From Comamonas sp. lk (GTDB taxonomy: Bacteria > Pseudomonadota > Gammaproteobacteria > Burkholderiales > Burkholderiaceae_C), in the NCBI GenBank assembly GCA_943324505.2, contig CALPLW020000003.1:1-43611 (forward strand): 43,611 nt of DNA, given 5' to 3'. A program made the position numbers and the translations under genes. This document shows positions 13,680 through 22,449 of the stretch, one piece after another (position 1 is the stretch's first letter; the number at the start of each line of letters is the position of its first letter). The notes beneath the pieces are model-generated. The model was not told where the DNA came from, ran no database searches, and was given only the letters and a program-made list of their open reading frames with translations.

Positions 13680-14634
13680 GCCTTACTGGTTGCCAGGCGG
13701 CAATCTGCAGACCATCTGGCCGGCGATGTACGCGCAACGCGTGGCTGGTGTGCAGGTGCGCTATCGGCGCGAGCGCTGGACGGCCCCGGACGGCGATTTT
13801 GTTGATGTGGACTGGCTTGAAACGCCGACTGCCGAGACCCTGCTGGTGCTGTTCCATGGTCTTGAAGGCTCATCGCGCAGCCATTACGCCGAAGCCTTTG
13901 CCGGATTTGCCCGCGCCCGCGGTTTTGCCTACGCGGTACCGCACTTTCGCGGCTGCAGTGGCGAACTCAACCTGGGCCCGCGGGCCTACCACTCCGGTGA
14001 TTTTGAAGAAATCGATTGGATTTTGGCGCGTCTGCGTCTACAACACGCTGGCCCCATCGTCGCCGTCGGCATATCGCTGGGGGGTAATGCCTTGCTGCGT
14101 TGGGCCGAAGAAATGGGCGAGCAGGCTGCGCGGTTGGTGCAGGCGGTAGCCAGCGTGTCAGCGCCGATTGACTTGGCTGCCAGCGGCTGGGCCATTGGGC
14201 GAGGTTTTAACCGCCTGGTCTACACCCGCATGTTCCTGAACACCATGAAACCCAAGGCCCTGCGCAAACTGGCCCAATACCCGGGCCTGTTTGATGCCAC
14301 GGCCCTGCGGGCGGCGCGCGACCTGTATGAATTTGACAACTTGTTCACTGCACCGCTACACGGTTTTCGTAACACCGACGACTACTGGGCACGGGCTTCG
14401 GCCAAGCCGCATCTGCACCGCATCAGGGTGCCTGCCCTGGTTCTCAATGCCTTGAATGACCCCTTTGTACCCGCCTGGAGTTTGCCAGAGCAGCAGCAAG
14501 CCACACCATGGGTTAAGCTGTGGCAACCAGCGCATGGCGGTCATGTGGGCTTTACGCAGGGCCGTTGGCCCGGCCATCTTCACCAACTGCCCGACACCGT
14601 CGGCGCTTGGCTGGCAGATCAACTCTCCTTGTGA
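13666..14634 (+). CDS. YheT-type alpha/beta hydrolase
   Basis: MNYIAPYWLPGGNLQTIWPAMY...LVLFHGLEGSSRSHYAEAF...AVGISLGGNALLRW (GxSxGG nucleophile elbow). The ORF track start at 13351 overlaps atpC, so the ATG at 13666 is preferred. Confidence 0.88.
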   Translation: MNYIAPYWLPGGNLQTIWPAMYAQRVAGVQVRYRRERWTAPDGDFVDVDWLETPTAETLLVLFHGLEGSSRSHYAEAFAGFARARGFAYAVPHFRGCSGELNLGPRAYHSGDFEEIDWILARLRLQHAGPIVAVGISLGGNALLRWAEEMGEQAARLVQAVASVSAPIDLAASGWAIGRGFNRLVYTRMFLNTMKPKALRKLAQYPGLFDATALRAARDLYEFDNLFTAPLHGFRNTDDYWARASAKPHLHRIRVPALVLNALNDPFVPAWSLPEQQQATPWVKLWQPAHGGHVGFTQGRWPGHLHQLPDTVGAWLADQLSL

Positions 14635-14646
14635 TGACAACGCTCC

Positions 14647-15186
14647 ATGGACGACATCGTTAAGCAGGCCCTCGCCAAATGGCCCAATGTGCCTGACTGC
14701 TATGGCTGGCTTGGCCTGGATGCCCGGGGTCATTGGTACATGCGTGACGACCGGGCTCAAGCCCTGGGACCCTTTGCAGGTGGTAGCGCGCAAAGCAAAG
14801 GCTCCCAATTGCGGCATGAAAAACTGATCGATTTCATCGGCCGCAATTTCCAGGCGGATTCGTCCGGCCAATGGTATTTTCAAAATGGACCGCAACGCGT
14901 CTATGTCGAACTTGAAGCCACTCCCTTGATCTGGCGTGTCGAGCCCGACGCGTCAGTGCACGATCACACCGGTCGCCCAGCCCGGGTGCAGCGCTGCCTG
15001 CTGGACGAGTTGGGCCGCTTGTACCTGGAGACCGACACCGGCTTTGGCTTGGTTCACACCATGGACATGGGGCAGGCGGCGGATGCGGTTGAGGCCGGCC
15101 TGTGGGTGCCGCAGGACGTGTTTGCCCCCGATCTGCCGGCACGCTATGGCTATTGCACTAGCCCGAATATGCTACAAAAAAAGTAG
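14647..15186 (+). CDS. Conserved hypothetical protein (possibly DUF2946 family)
   Basis: 179-aa ORF 12 bp after the hydrolase, high-GC coding character; family recalled, not verified. Confidence 0.6.
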   Translation: MDDIVKQALAKWPNVPDCYGWLGLDARGHWYMRDDRAQALGPFAGGSAQSKGSQLRHEKLIDFIGRNFQADSSGQWYFQNGPQRVYVELEATPLIWRVEPDASVHDHTGRPARVQRCLLDELGRLYLETDTGFGLVHTMDMGQAADAVEAGLWVPQDVFAPDLPARYGYCTSPNMLQKK

Positions 15187-15187
15187 C
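15171..15187. repeat. 17-nt inverted repeat GCTACAAAAAAAGTAGC overlapping a stop codon
   Basis: GCTA-N9-TAGC (GCTAC/GTAGC stem) covering the TAG of the upstream hypothetical gene. Confidence 0.55.
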
Positions 15188-15230
15188 TGTACACTTAGAT
15201 TTGACGGGGCTTGCGGGCCAAAAAACCATA

Positions 15231-15257
15231 AAAAAGCCGGTCTCATACCGGCTTTTT
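15231..15257. terminator. Bidirectional rho-independent terminator between convergent genes
   Basis: AAAAAGCCGG-TCTCATA-CCGGCTTTTT perfect inverted repeat with A/T tails. Confidence 0.85.
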
Positions 15258-15278
15258 GCAGGCACTGTGCGCGGCGCT

Positions 15279-15809
15279 TTACTTGGCTGGCTCGGCGGCT
15301 GGGGCTGCTTTGGGCTCGTCGAACTTGCCCCCGCTGCCATTGGCCAGGTAAACCACGGCCCGGCCGATTTCAAGTGTTTCAAGGTCTCCACCGCCTTGCG
15401 CACCCATGGCACCTTTGCCCTTAACGGCCGACGTCAGCAAGGCCTCGTAGCCGGTCTTGACGCGTGGCGCCCAAGCCGTAGCATCACCAAATTTGGGCGC
15501 ACCGGCTGCACCGGACGTGTGGCAAGCACTGCACTGGGCCTTAAACACCTCTTCGCCGGTCTTCAGCTGGCGATTAATATCACGTATTTCTACGACGCCA
15601 ATTTTTTGGATCCGCGCCGCAGTGGCCTTTTCCACATTGACAGCGCCGGCCGCAGGCTTTTTGTCAGAAGTGACAAAGTAGACCAAGCCGATGATGGCGA
15701 AAACGGGGACCACAAACGAGAAAAAAACGGCCAACAACAGCTGCTTTGGGTTTTTGACGGGACCGGTGTGGTCCTCCTCGTGCGCATTGGCTTGGCTGGT
15801 GTCGCTCAT
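15279..15809 (-). CDS. Membrane-anchored c-type cytochrome (cytochrome c5-like)
   Basis: N-terminal TM helix, CSACH haem motif, C-terminal MGAQGGGDLETLEIGRAVVYLANGSGGKF. Confidence 0.88.
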   Translation of the reverse strand: MSDTSQANAHEEDHTGPVKNPKQLLLAVFFSFVVPVFAIIGLVYFVTSDKKPAAGAVNVEKATAARIQKIGVVEIRDINRQLKTGEEVFKAQCSACHTSGAAGAPKFGDATAWAPRVKTGYEALLTSAVKGKGAMGAQGGGDLETLEIGRAVVYLANGSGGKFDEPKAAPAAEPAK

Positions 15810-15898
15810 GGTTTCCTCAAAAAAATCTGCTGCCTGGAATCAGCCTGTGATTATAGCCGCCACCCCTCTGAAAGCACCTACAATCCAGCACTCACGTT

Positions 15899-15974
15899 GC
15901 GGCTGTAGCTCAGTGGATAGAGTATTGGCCTCCGAAGCCAAGGGTCGTGGGTTCGATCCCCGCCAGCCGCACCA
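15899..15974 (+). tRNA. tRNA-Arg (anticodon CCG)
   Basis: GCGGCTG/CAGCCGC acceptor stem, anticodon loop TTGGC-CTCCGAA-GCCAA, GGTTCGATCCC T-loop, encoded CCA. Confidence 0.96.
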
Positions 15975-16121
15975 ATCAAGGCTTTGCTAGTGGGTGATCA
16001 TTCACATTGCTGCTTGGTTGCCAATCGAAAATGCGTCAGCAAGACGATGCCGTTGTTGGTGTCAGCGCCAACAACTAAACCTTTCGCCCCCGGAACTGGT
16101 GCGACGCCCAGTGTCGTCGGC

Positions 16122-16598
16122 TCAGGCAGTGTCGAGGCCGCGTAACCTGCCTGCATCGAGTTCGGTCAGCAGAACGCCCAGGGCCTGCGCGTTCTGCGCG
16201 TCGGTAGCGCTGTCCAGGGCATCCTGCAGCACATCGCGAATATGGTCGCCCGTAACAAGTTCCATATCCCAGTCGGGGAACAGGCGCTCACGGACGTCTT
16301 CCACCTCGCTCAGCAGCACGATGCTGTCATGGCGGCGGTCGTTGCGCAGCCGCGACATCAGCGCTGTGACGTTGTCGCGCGGCCCTTCCAGCCACTGGAA
16401 AAAGATGCCGCTGCCGAAGACCAACATGCCCGTCACGCCATGCTCAGGGTTCCAGCGGCGCGCCGTGGCGATGATGCGCTGTACAGCGGCTTCGTCCACC
16501 TCGGGGGTGGCGCGACTGCAATAAACCACGTTGTAAAGCGCCGGGAAGGCAGGGCCGAAACCTGGCTCGTCGCCATGGAGATGAAGAAGTGCGGTCAT
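16122..16598 (-). CDS. BLUF-domain flavin photoreceptor (short, standalone)
   Basis: LYNVVYCSRAT...RRWNPEHGVTGMLVFGSGIFFQWLEG...RNDRRHDSIVLL...RLFPDWDMEL; Tyr, Asn, Gln and Trp of the BLUF flavin pocket are all present. Confidence 0.9.
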   Translation of the reverse strand: MTALLHLHGDEPGFGPAFPALYNVVYCSRATPEVDEAAVQRIIATARRWNPEHGVTGMLVFGSGIFFQWLEGPRDNVTALMSRLRNDRRHDSIVLLSEVEDVRERLFPDWDMELVTGDHIRDVLQDALDSATDAQNAQALGVLLTELDAGRLRGLDTA

Positions 16599-16809
16599 GT
16601 ATAAATCCTTAGGCGGAGTATGCGGTACAAATCAACCGCGTGTCTGCCGCCTCGAGCGTGAGACCGAGATCAGACGGCGACCAGGTTAGTTGCCAGCGCA
16701 GAAACAACAGGATCAGCGCCTTGTCGATCGGCTTGGTGAAACCTTGCTGCCTCGTTCTCGTTGCAGGTGGAGACCTTTGGGCACTTTGTCGAGCCCGTCG
16801 GCGCCATCT

Positions 16810-17240
16810 ACCTTTCCCAAAAAAAATGGTGCTGCACTTGATGAAACAAGAACGCTTGATCGTTACTGTGAACAGAAGGCGTTGGTCCGGCTTTTAACTT
16901 GGCGAAATCAGCCCAACGCCAGAGAATCTTATCCAGAGGGATTTCCATACGCAGATCCCTAATGAGAAGTGGCTGACCGATATGACGTAATTCCATACCT
17001 CGGCTGGGGAGATATACCTATCGCCCATGTTCGACCGCCTCGATGAGTTGGTGGTCAGATTGACGATTGGCACACGCCCGGGTGCCGCGCTGGTGAATAC
17101 GATGTTGGATGGAGCTACTGAGGCGGTAGCCAAGTTCGAGAATCGGCCCGTTATTCACTCGGATCCTGACGCCCACTATCGATGGCCCGGCTGGCTCTCA
17201 CTGATACACAACGCCACGCTAATTCGATCGATGCCGGGTC
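16810..17240 (+). pseudogene. IS3-family OrfB (DDE integrase) remnant with in-frame stops
   Basis: One frame reads MVLHLMKQERLIVTVNRRRWSGF*LGEISPTPENLIQRDFHTQIPNEKWLTDMT*FHTSAGEIYLSPMFDRLDELVVRLTIGTRPGAALVNTMLDGATEAVAKFENRPVIHSDPDAHYRWPGWLSLIHNATLIRSM; TAA at 16895-16897 and 16988-16990. Confidence 0.88.
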
Positions 17241-17270
17241 ACACAAAACTTGGGACACCTTCTGGCTTTT

Positions 17271-17798
17271 TCAGCCCCTCAGGACCTGTAAGGCGAGTTC
17301 GTACGTGGCAGAGTGGTATCGGGCATAACCGGTGCAGCGGCATACGTGGGCGCCAAGAGCATCCTCGATGGCCTCGTCCAGGCGCTCCAACGGCACCGGC
17401 TGTGCCTTCAGGCGCGCGAGCAGTGCCACTGTAGCCATCACGAAGCCTGGCGTGCAATAGCCGCATTGGAAGGAGAAGTGCGCCAGAAAAGCCTGCTGCA
17501 CCGATGCTAGGCCGTTTGGGCCGGAAACGCCTTCTACAGTGTCGATCAACTGGCCGTCCAGTGCACTCACCGGCGTCACACAGGCCAGCAGGGGCTCGGC
17601 TAGGGCCGTGGGCGCACTGCGGGCCAGCACAGTACAAGCCTGGCATACGCCGAGGCCACAGCAAAACTTGGTGCCGGTCAGACCAAGATCCTCATGCAGA
17701 AAGTCTATGAGCTTTAGGTCTGGCGCCACCTCGCGGCGCAACGACCTGCCATTGATGCACAAGTTGATCAGTAGATTAGGTGGGGTCGTAGGTGTCAT
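17271..17798 (-). CDS. (2Fe-2S)-binding subunit of a molybdenum hydroxylase (isoquinoline 1-oxidoreductase alpha / XDH small-subunit type)
   Basis: KFCCGLGVCQAC...C plus QCGYCTPGFVM...HVCRCTGY cysteine clusters. Confidence 0.92.
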   Translation of the reverse strand: MTPTTPPNLLINLCINGRSLRREVAPDLKLIDFLHEDLGLTGTKFCCGLGVCQACTVLARSAPTALAEPLLACVTPVSALDGQLIDTVEGVSGPNGLASVQQAFLAHFSFQCGYCTPGFVMATVALLARLKAQPVPLERLDEAIEDALGAHVCRCTGYARYHSATYELALQVLRG

Positions 17799-20581
17799 AT
17801 GCGAGAGCTTAAGGCGGCCTTGATCTGCTCTGCCGTGATCGGAAGGCTGCGAAACCGATGGCCCGTAGCATCGGCCACGGCATTGGCCACCGCTGGCGCG
17901 ATGGGGCTGAGCGCAGCCTCGGCGATGCCGCGGCTGCCGGGTTCGGTGGTGGACAAAAGGTGCAGTCGCAGGTGTTTTAAGGGCACGTCCGCCGACCGGG
18001 CCACGCTGTATCGATGCAGGTTCCAGTCCCCTTCCCCAGCACCTCCAGCGAGCGGTGGCAAGTGCTCCAACAAGGCGTATCCAATGCCCATGGCCACCGC
18101 GCCCTGCACCTGCCCTTCCAACAGATCGGGCTGCAGCACCCGACCGGCCTCCAAGTAGGACTCCACAGCAACCACCTGGGCGGTACCGGTTGCCGAATCA
18201 ATGCGTACCGCTACCAAAGCACCCGAGGGCGTGTAAAGGCTGCGTCCATAACGCGCGGACTCGAGCAGCGGCGGCTGGGTGTGCGCGCGGTAGTGGCTAC
18301 GCCAGTGCGCCGCGCCAGCCAGCCGGGTGGCCAGACCGTCTAGCGGTAGCGTTTCATGCCAGCCGTCCACTTGGTACTGGGCCTGTACCCAGCGCCCCTG
18401 GAACACCGCGTGTACCATGACCGCGACAGGCAGCTGCAAGACGTAGAGTCGCTGAGCCAGTTCGGCCAGGCTAAGCGGCCTCAACGCTGGCTGCCCAGGT
18501 AAGTGCAGCAGGCCCGTCTGCCAAAGCGCCGTCCGGCGCAAGGCGTCCACCGGCTGCTCCCACAGGCTGGCGGCGGCGGGCAGCAAGGCGCTGTGCAATA
18601 GTACCCGGGTAGCCTGCTCCACCACATGCACCTGGTGGTGTGCCGTTATGCAGGCACTGGAAGATAACGCAAACGCTGCGGTCCAGCGCGGGTTGTCCCA
18701 CTGTGGCTGCTTGGCCGGAAGTGTCAGGTCGAACCCCAGCGAAGCCTCGAAGTGCGAGGCAGCGCCCATTTCTACATTGGACGCGTTGGAGCCTGCATGG
18801 CTGGCGGTGCTAATCGCCAGCACTGTAGCCGAGCCATTGCCCATATCTACACTGTTACTGCGCATCGTCAGCGCGCCATCGGGGCCGATGGCCACCTCGG
18901 CCATCACCCCGTCCACGCCCGTACCGTAGGCCTGGTTAGCCAGAGCAAAGCCAATGCCGTAGAGCTTACCGGCGGCGGCGGCCTGGGCCCGGGCGGCTGG
19001 CCGGTCTCGCCACAGTGCACTTGCAGCGGCTAGGCGGCAGATTTCCACTAAGCTGATGGTCTGCGTCAGTGGCGCACCGGTAATGCTACGGTCGCCATGA
19101 CGAAGCGCGTTCTGGGCCCGCAGTTCGATCGGATCCCGGCCCAAGGCCTGGGCAGCTTCATCAATCAAGGACTCTATCGCAAAGTGGGCCTGAGTGCCGC
19201 CAAAGCCGCGCATCGAACCTGCCAGCGCACCCGCTGTGGGCAGCGTAACCGCATCAACTGCCGCGCAGTCAACGCGGTATGCGCCGGTCCCGCTGTAGGC
19301 CGCCAGTCGGGCCACATGCTGGCTGTAGTTCTCCAAGCCACCGGTTCGGAGCGTGAGCCGGCTCTCGATGGCCAGCAACTGCCCACGGCTGTCCAGTGCA
19401 ATCCGTTGAATGGCCGTCGAATCCAGCTGCTTCAGGCCGACCTGGAATTGCTCGAAGCGGTCGTAGGCTAACCGCACCGCGCGCTGGCCCCGCTGCGAAG
19501 CATAGGCCGCTGCCAGCGCCAGCAGGAGCGGAAACATCGACATGTCGCGACCCCCGAAGCCGCCACCCGGGTAGCAGGCGTTCAGCTCGATCTGGCGCAC
19601 CGGCAAGGTGCAACCCGTTGCCGAGAATAACTGCGCAATGCCAGTCATATCACCGTTGGTGGACTGGGTGCTCATCACTAGGTGCAGGGTCTGCCGTGGG
19701 CTATCCAGCCAGGCCAGGCCTGCCTCAGGCTCCATGAACATCGTGTCCACCACCTGGGTGTCATACCGACCATCGACCACTCGGACGTCTGGCCGCTCGA
19801 AAACCCGCCCTATTTGGTCCCTAATCCGCAGCGCATCAACGTCCACTGCTGACGGATTGCTGGCCAACGGATCGGATGGACCCTGCCCAACACGCGAGAA
19901 GAGATCTTTCCCATTTTCTGCGTAACGCGTTAATCGGGTGGCGTGCGATTCGGCCCAGGATGCAGCGGGGGTCATGACCGCATCCCCATATTGGACGACT
20001 TCCGCATTGAATTGCAGTAGGGCCTTCGCTTGCCTGAAAACATGGTGGTTGTCGAACAGCAGGATAGCCACAGGCTGGCCAAGATAGATCGGGCGTTGGC
20101 CCGGCATGACCAGTAGGCCACTGGGCCACGCCTCAGGGGATGAAAAGCCATAGGGTATTGCCACGCCATCAGCCTTCAACCGATCTCCGGTGACTACGGT
20201 CACGGGCTGCAGTTCGGCCGGCAGCATGGCCAATTTAATGCCTAGAAATGTGCGGCTGAAATCGGTGGCTCGTAACACCATGGCTACGCATTCACAACTA
20301 GGCCAGCCTGGCATGTCAGCTGCGCGGAAATCGCGTGCGTAGATTTTCTGTCCGGTGACCTTTGCCTCGCCCTCGATGCGGTGACGGGCCCGGCCCGGCC
20401 CGTCGCTCCAGTCAAGTCCGGCCTGCGGCGAGTCTGCCGCTGCCAGTCGGTTCTGTAGGAGCATTACGCCGGTAGCGCCGACCATTCGAATGAAGCTGCG
20501 CCTGGAGAGTTCAAAGTAGGGTTTCAAAGAGCTGTCGTTAATTGCGGAAATAGATCGCTCCAACTTAGTGATGCTCGGCAT
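17795..20581 (-). CDS. Molybdopterin-binding subunit of a xanthine dehydrogenase-family hydroxylase (isoquinoline 1-oxidoreductase beta-like), with Tat signal
   Basis: 928 aa; SRRSFIRMVGATGVMLL twin-arginine motif; GGGFGGRDMSMFP, GAYRVDC, GSMRGFGGTQAHFAIESLIDEAA; 4-nt overlap with the FeS subunit. Confidence 0.9.
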   Translation of the reverse strand: MPSITKLERSISAINDSSLKPYFELSRRSFIRMVGATGVMLLQNRLAAADSPQAGLDWSDGPGRARHRIEGEAKVTGQKIYARDFRAADMPGWPSCECVAMVLRATDFSRTFLGIKLAMLPAELQPVTVVTGDRLKADGVAIPYGFSSPEAWPSGLLVMPGQRPIYLGQPVAILLFDNHHVFRQAKALLQFNAEVVQYGDAVMTPAASWAESHATRLTRYAENGKDLFSRVGQGPSDPLASNPSAVDVDALRIRDQIGRVFERPDVRVVDGRYDTQVVDTMFMEPEAGLAWLDSPRQTLHLVMSTQSTNGDMTGIAQLFSATGCTLPVRQIELNACYPGGGFGGRDMSMFPLLLALAAAYASQRGQRAVRLAYDRFEQFQVGLKQLDSTAIQRIALDSRGQLLAIESRLTLRTGGLENYSQHVARLAAYSGTGAYRVDCAAVDAVTLPTAGALAGSMRGFGGTQAHFAIESLIDEAAQALGRDPIELRAQNALRHGDRSITGAPLTQTISLVEICRLAAASALWRDRPAARAQAAAAGKLYGIGFALANQAYGTGVDGVMAEVAIGPDGALTMRSNSVDMGNGSATVLAISTASHAGSNASNVEMGAASHFEASLGFDLTLPAKQPQWDNPRWTAAFALSSSACITAHHQVHVVEQATRVLLHSALLPAAASLWEQPVDALRRTALWQTGLLHLPGQPALRPLSLAELAQRLYVLQLPVAVMVHAVFQGRWVQAQYQVDGWHETLPLDGLATRLAGAAHWRSHYRAHTQPPLLESARYGRSLYTPSGALVAVRIDSATGTAQVVAVESYLEAGRVLQPDLLEGQVQGAVAMGIGYALLEHLPPLAGGAGEGDWNLHRYSVARSADVPLKHLRLHLLSTTEPGSRGIAEAALSPIAPAVANAVADATGHRFRSLPITAEQIKAALSSRI

Positions 20582-20629
20582 AACCCGCTCCCGTATCCCT
20601 GATTTTGGGCGCTCTCATAAGCTGGCACC

Positions 20630-20970
20630 CATCATATTGTGTCGAACCATCCACAGCTTCGACAGCGCAAACCCGGGCGCATGGCCACGTACCAGGTGAC
20701 ATTAGCCTTGGCATCGGAACGTTTGTCGATACCGCGACGGCCCGCATCGCCAAAGACCACCGTCTCCTGGCCATACACCAGGGTGTTGCACTCAGCACGG
20801 ACCGTTCCAGCCTAAGGCGAACCCGCAGGACAGTGGATTCATCGGGTAGTCTGGTGAACTCGGGCAGTTGTATAAACTCCCGGCACATGGGTACATCGAG
20901 GAAGTCTTCTTCCATGGCCGTGCTAAAACAGGGCGAACCAAAGCTGAAGGGAGTGTTCGCGCAGCATGGT
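20630..20970 (-). pseudogene. IS5-family transposase remnant, internally deleted and frameshifted
   Basis: Reverse-strand pieces MLREHSLQLWFALF, AMEEDFLDVPMCREFIQL...LPDESTVLR and LVYGQETVVFGDAGRRGIDKRSDAKANVTWYVAMRPG lie in different frames. Confidence 0.85.
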
Positions 20971-21131
20971 CTAAAGGGAAAAGGGCGAGCGGTCATTCAT
21001 GCCCTTTGGGTAGTTAAGCGTAATTAGCGCTACAAGTTCAGCCCACAGCACCACGCACACCAATTGTTCCATGAAGTCGGCCCTGGGAGTTTTCTCTACG
21101 TTAAGGAGCAGCAGTGAGGAGACTGTTTCAT

Positions 21132-21148
21132 GCTATGTATTTTGTAGC
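21132..21148. repeat. 17-nt inverted repeat GCTATGTATTTTGTAGC
   Basis: GCTA-N9-TAGC, intergenic (extends to ATGCTA...TAGCAT). Confidence 0.5.
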
Positions 21149-21329
21149 ATCTGAGAGTTTTCCAAGAGGCATAACTTGGGGATGCGGAGCTTCCCTGGCA
21201 AATCAATAATAGTTGCCGAGCAGAGTTTACCAACGAGGGCGGTGGCTAGGCGCCAGCTATTGAAGACTGACGCACTGAGTGAAAAGGGAGCATGGGTAGG
21301 GACCGACGACCGACCTTTATACTGTCGTC

Positions 21330-22418
21330 ATGGCATACAGGAAGGTGCAGTCCGCTTTTCAGCAAACTATTTTGGGCTGGTGCACGATGGCGCTGGGTCT
21401 GGCGCTTGGGGCCCTGAGTAGCAGCCACAGCCACGGGGCGCCGGCTCAGGTATCGGTTATCCCCTCCTGCACTTTGATCGATACTGACTTCGACCTTGAC
21501 GACCTGATGGCCATACCGCTGGTGATCGGCCACCGTCACGTGGCGGCCATCCTGGTGACCGAAGGTGTGGTCAAGGCCGACATCGGCGCAGCGGCGCTTG
21601 CGCGCCTCGTTGCGGAGCCCCAGCAACGGCAGTTGCCGGTGATTATTGGCGCCACGACGAATGTACCAGACGTAGAGATCGACCGGCGATGGGGCCACTT
21701 TCTGCCCGACTCGCGCCGTATGATGCACCGCGGCCTAGGGCTGGGCCTGCCGGAGCTACCGCCCAACACGCCTGCCGGCGCGTTCAAGGGGCAGCTGGTG
21801 CAGGAGGCGCTGGCGCCCTGCGAGCAGGTGGACGTCCTGATGCTCGGGCCGTATTCGAGCTTTGTTCTCTACAGCCCTTTGATTCGGCAGAAGATCGGCC
21901 AGGTGGTAATAATGGGCAAACGCGATACGGGCGATGTGCCCGGTGTGCCGAACAAGTCATCGTTCAATTGCGGCTACGACTTCGTAGCCTGCCGACAAGT
22001 CACGGCTGAGCAACTGCCCGGACTGCGCTACGCATTTGTGGACCTGCCGCGCACGCCGCATGACGCCAGCCCGCGCGGCCTTGAGCGACAGGTCTATGGA
22101 CCTACGTCGGACATGGTACGAGCCTTGGCACCGACCGGGTTGCCCAACACGCTCCGACAAGCGCTGATGGGAAATGTTCCCTTCGGCTCCTTGGGCGAGG
22201 CCGTGCCAGGCGCGGAATACTGGGCCATTGACTGCTGTCTGCGCCGTGATGGCAAGTCGCTGATGTGGGACCAGATGGCAGCGCTATACCTGGTTTATCC
22301 CGAGCTGTTCACAGAGGTGGGCGGCCCGGGGGGGCACTTCGAGACCTACCTGTCACCGCAGGCCATTCGCCAAGTTTGGACTGAAGCGACCAACCGCGCC
22401 GTTAAGATTTACCCTTAA
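21330..22418 (+). CDS. Secreted nucleoside hydrolase-like protein (divergent IUNH family)
   Basis: Signal-like N-terminus; LIDTDFDLDDLMAI; LMLGPYSSFVLY; KSSFNCGYDFVACRQV; LMWDQMAALYLVYPELF. Confidence 0.78.
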   Translation: MAYRKVQSAFQQTILGWCTMALGLALGALSSSHSHGAPAQVSVIPSCTLIDTDFDLDDLMAIPLVIGHRHVAAILVTEGVVKADIGAAALARLVAEPQQRQLPVIIGATTNVPDVEIDRRWGHFLPDSRRMMHRGLGLGLPELPPNTPAGAFKGQLVQEALAPCEQVDVLMLGPYSSFVLYSPLIRQKIGQVVIMGKRDTGDVPGVPNKSSFNCGYDFVACRQVTAEQLPGLRYAFVDLPRTPHDASPRGLERQVYGPTSDMVRALAPTGLPNTLRQALMGNVPFGSLGEAVPGAEYWAIDCCLRRDGKSLMWDQMAALYLVYPELFTEVGGPGGHFETYLSPQAIRQVWTEATNRAVKIYP

Positions 22419-22449
22419 GCTTGGGTGACCTGCTCGCATGTCGGCGCAC

